NCBI GenBank assembly: GCA_045837725.1
Contig: JBEWZL010000102.1
Coordinates: 186,001 to 250,000, forward strand
From: Vermamoeba vermiformis
Taxonomy: Eukaryota; Tubulinea; Echinamoebida
DNA: 64,000 bases
Direction: 5' to 3'
How positions within the stretch are numbered: position 1 is the stretch's first letter; each line of letters starts with the position of its first letter. The notes beneath the pieces are model-generated. The model saw only the letters and a program-made list of their open reading frames with translations. It did no database searches and was not told the DNA's origin. Of this stretch, positions 61,351-64,000 are shown piece by piece. A program made the translations under genes and the position numbers.

Positions 61351-62108
61351 TCACGAGAGCATGCCGTGCTTCTTGAACAGCTCAATGTACTGGCGCGTGT
61401 GCGTGACTGGTGCTGCGTGCTGCTCAATGTCGGAGATTTCGCTGAGATCGATCAGCAGTTCAGGAGTGGTGCTCGCCACGTGGGTGAATTGATCTCCGAA
61501 GATGAGCTCGAGACACTTGACAGCTGTCACGGAGAGTTGTTCGCGAATGTTGCGGCTCGTGTTGCTCGCGGGGGGTGTGTTGGCACGGCGCTTGAATGGG
61601 TTGTGTATCACGCCGAGCAGCTCTTCGTGCACGGAGCTGGGCAGTGCGAGATGTGCCACTTCCTGATTAGTATAAGTCACGTGATACACCACGCCGCGTG
61701 GCTGGTCTGCTGCGGTCACTGCGAGCTGACGCAGTTCAAAGCCGCGCCACCTGGTGCGCAGTCCCTGTGGTGCCATTAATACCACATTATATGCTATTGG
61801 AGGGCTATATGAGTACTTACGCGAAGGTGAATGGTCTGTTTGGTGGTGAAGAGACGGATCTTGTCGAAAATTAATTTGATTTCTCGATCAGCCTCTAACA
61901 CTTGGTTGTCGCACATTAAATATGACTTGTCCGCCAACGTATCAAAATTAACTAAATAAGTAGGCTTAATACGAGTCTTGGGTGCAGTGGGGAGCTGAAG
62001 TTGGATGGTAGATTGGATGGGCGTGTTAGTCGTGCGCAATGTGTTGGGTGTTACTGGCTGATAGAACGAAGCTGATTCGTTGGTGTATAATAATATGCTG
62101 GAGTACAT
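61351..62108 (-). CDS. MED20: Mediator subunit 20-like protein
   Basis: Exons 62108-61821 and 61764-61351, about 233 residues. The layout (ESASFYQPV, LVNFDTLADKSYLMCDNQVL, EIKLIFDKIRLFTTKQTIHL, LRTRWRGFELRQLAVTAA, GVVYHVTYTN, RQYIELFKK) follows the beta-barrel of MED20. Identity to any one block is low, so the call rests on ordered similarity. The frame is open upstream of the chosen ATG, so a further 5' exon is possible. Its start overlaps the 5' flank of the mS37-like gene. Confidence 0.5.
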
Positions 62109-62192
62109 TTGGAGCTCTGCTGTGGTTGACTTCAACGCGATCTGACAGGACAATGATTATTTGTTTTGCAGCCACAGATACACGAACACAAT

Positions 62193-62647
62193 ATGGATTC
62201 AGATGGAATTGGCAAGCCCCCTGGTCTACCTTCACGATATCGTAATAGACCGCCTAACTTGAAGTTTTTGCGTCAAAATCCGTGTTTGAAACAGTGGATT
62301 ATGTTGATCGAATGCTACACTGTTAATAGTTATGCAAACAAGCCTTGTTTGAAGGAATTATTGGCATTTGAAGGATGTTCAGCAAATATGGTGCGTATTC
62401 AATGATAACTAAGCTCAGCAATAATTTTGGAGTATTTTTCGATAATTATTTTCATTATTTAATTTTACAACACTCTACTTGCCAACATTCAATTTATTCA
62501 AAAGTTTATTAATATTATCTAATTTAAATTAATGCGATGTGCTATTAACGAGCGGATCTACAGAAAAGTGCCAAGCAACGCATTGCCTCAACACGTTATC
62601 ACATGAAGCGATTGGTGAAAGAAGCAGCGCGTCTAGTGCCTAAATAA
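62193..62647 (+). CDS. Twin CX9C protein, mS37/CHCHD1-like
   Basis: Exons 62193-62390 and 62564-62647, about 93 residues. It has the twin CX9C pattern CLKQWIMLIEC and CLKELLAFEGC after a basic leader (RNRPPNLKFLRQNP), like the mitoribosomal protein mS37 (Mrp10/CHCHD1). Such proteins are oxidised by Mia40 in the intermembrane space or matrix. Overlaps the 5' end of the MED20-like gene on the other strand. Confidence 0.65.
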
Positions 62648-62805
62648 TACTACAGTTATGCAAGAATATATATATAAATAAGCGGTTAATATGTACGATG
62701 CAGAGTGTTTATTATATTACAGATGCAGTGAGGCCGAGTACACGCAGACAACAGCTCTCTATTCTACAGTCATATATACTGGACCGCGTGCTATTCACAA
62801 GAGGT

Positions 62806-64000
62806 TCAAGCGGTGGAAGAGATGAACGAGTCGAAGTGTTTCTTTGCGATCTTGATGTTCACCAGTGTGGCGGCAGGCTCTGACAATAGCGATCAGTACA
62901 CTATATATATATATATGCAGCATGGAGGACGAACAACAACGTACGAATAGAGGGGTCGGTGATGATGACCATGACGTAGGTGTTGGTGGTGAACTCATCA
63001 ATGTAGGCCGCAAAAGCGCTGTTCTTGACCTCCATGGCCTGGAACTGTGCCTGCGACTTGCTGCAGCTGAGCTTGAACTGCTTGATGATGTTCGATATCT
63101 TCTCGAACCGGTGCGGATCTTTCACCGAACCACTCCCGCTGCTGTGCGATATCACCAGGAAGGTCGCTTTCTCGAACAGCACCACCTCCTCGGCCTCACA
63201 TATGCGACGGAACTTGTCCAAGCGCTTCTCCACGAGTTTGACATTCGGGATCAGACTGTACACGATCGAGCTCCACGCGCGGTACAGTGTCTCGTCCCAG
63301 ATGGAGGTCCTGAAACAGCTCGCTTTCTGCGGCAGTGTGAGTTCGCGCACCTCGTTCTCTTTGGCTTTGAACACTGCATCGCGCTGCTCCTCGGGCACCA
63401 GATCCATCTTGTGGATGAGACAGAAGATCTTGGCGTCCTTGGAGTTCTGTCTGATGGCCTCGACGCACTGCTTGTAGTACTTGACGTCCTTGTCGACCTC
63501 TTTGCTGTCAATGTCGAATACGTAGACCAACACCTCGACGTTGCGGAAGATGTGATCGCGCTGCGAGGCGAAGTAGTTCTCCATGAACGAGTCTTGGCTG
63601 TCACAGGCGAGGTCAGACACGCGTCATGTGCAGTGCTAATATACAATATTGCGGTATTAAGTTGTGCTTACCCTCCGCAGTCCCACAGATTCAGCACGAG
63701 ATTGCCGAGAAATCGCACGTGTGAGTGCTCCACATCCACTGTCAGCCACGGTCAATAATTGCAGGGTAATGTATTGTCGCGATATACTTACATGTAGCAC
63801 CTAATCTCATCGTGTCTCGTGCTAAAATAGATTGCAGATCAGCACAAAGCAACACAATAAAATAATAAAATAAATTATAATTTCCCAACTTGTCTATTAG
63901 TAATGAGCCATACCAATATAATTCGCAAAAATAATGCTGCGCATTGATGTTTTGCCGCTACCGCTTTTACCCATGAGCAAGACCTTCAATAACAACGAGT
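62806..64000 (-). CDS. RRAGA: Rag small GTPase RagA/B, 5' end beyond window
   Basis: Exons: right edge to 63914, 63821-63792, 63738-63672, 63597-62945, 62879-62806. The P-loop [28 protein letters not shown] (switch I), [17 protein letters not shown] (switch II), and IHKMDLV (NKxD-like HKMD) are those of RagA. The C-terminal roadblock domain follows and the protein ends [14 protein letters not shown]. RagA pairs with RagC to recruit TORC1 to lysosomes. The start codon is off the window. Confidence 0.94.

Overview
The window is nuclear DNA from a compact, intron-rich eukaryotic genome. About 36 protein genes on both strands are packed at roughly one per 1.9 kb. Most are split by introns of about 45-80 nt with GT-AG ends, very often starting GTACGT or GTAAGT, and intergenic gaps are usually 100-300 bp. 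Two U6 snRNA genes, AATAAA signals and a spliced snoRNA host gene confirm a eukaryote. The gene content (TBL1/TBL1XR1, GNB1L, CtIP, RagA, filamin repeat, FERM-F3-like module, ASH2L, SAGA SPT20, fungal-type mL59) fits a unicellular opisthokont, perhaps a holozoan. That placement is an inference and no species can be named.

Layout. 0-10 kb: response-regulator/filamin protein (-, runs off the left edge), PRPF18 (+), YLPM1-like P-loop protein (-), TBL1 corepressor (+), 2-oxoglutarate oxygenase (-). 10-19 kb: U6 copy 1, a presenilin-like membrane protein lacking one catalytic Asp (-), NDUFAF7 (+), a snoRNA host gene (-), DUF1295 membrane enzyme (+), LIM protein (-). 19-28 kb: myotubularin (+), RPP40 (+), METTL21-like methyltransferase (+), membrane-anchored PIMT (-), U6 copy 2, ASH2L (+). 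28-46 kb: tetraspan protein (-), winged-helix/PHD protein (+), ankyrin/acidic protein (-), beta-propeller protein (+), CYC8/SSN6 TPR corepressor (-), GNB1L/ASA1 (+), small mitochondrial-type protein (-), large type I membrane protein (-), SPT20 (+). 46-47.8 kb: a gene-free island with decayed repeats. 47.8-64 kb: ELOVL elongase (-), coiled-coil membrane protein (-), DDX6 (-), CHMP5 (+), SGF73-like zinc-finger protein (+), CtIP/SAE2 (-), mL59 (+), alanine aminotransferase (+), Cys-rich membrane protein (-), MED20-like (-), twin-CX9C mS37-like (+), RagA (-, runs off the right edge).

Genes are not arranged in pathways. Many belong to chromatin and transcription (ASH2L, SPT20, TBL1, CYC8, MED20, PHD proteins), RNA biology (PRPF18, U6, RPP40, DDX6, snoRNAs) and mitochondria (NDUFAF7, mL59, mS37). 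Divergent pairs with 100-300 bp between starts are common and probably share promoters.

The most unusual signals are: (1) a very strong, gene-specific excess of palindromic DNA words, including ten perfect copies of the 12-mer TGACACGTGTCA; (2) a presenilin homologue with GxGD changed to GVGN and an N-terminal FERM-F3/PTB-like domain; (3) a CheY-like receiver joined to a filamin repeat; (4) a snoRNA host gene whose clearest C/D snoRNA carries two guides for neighbouring sites in one 18S rRNA helix.
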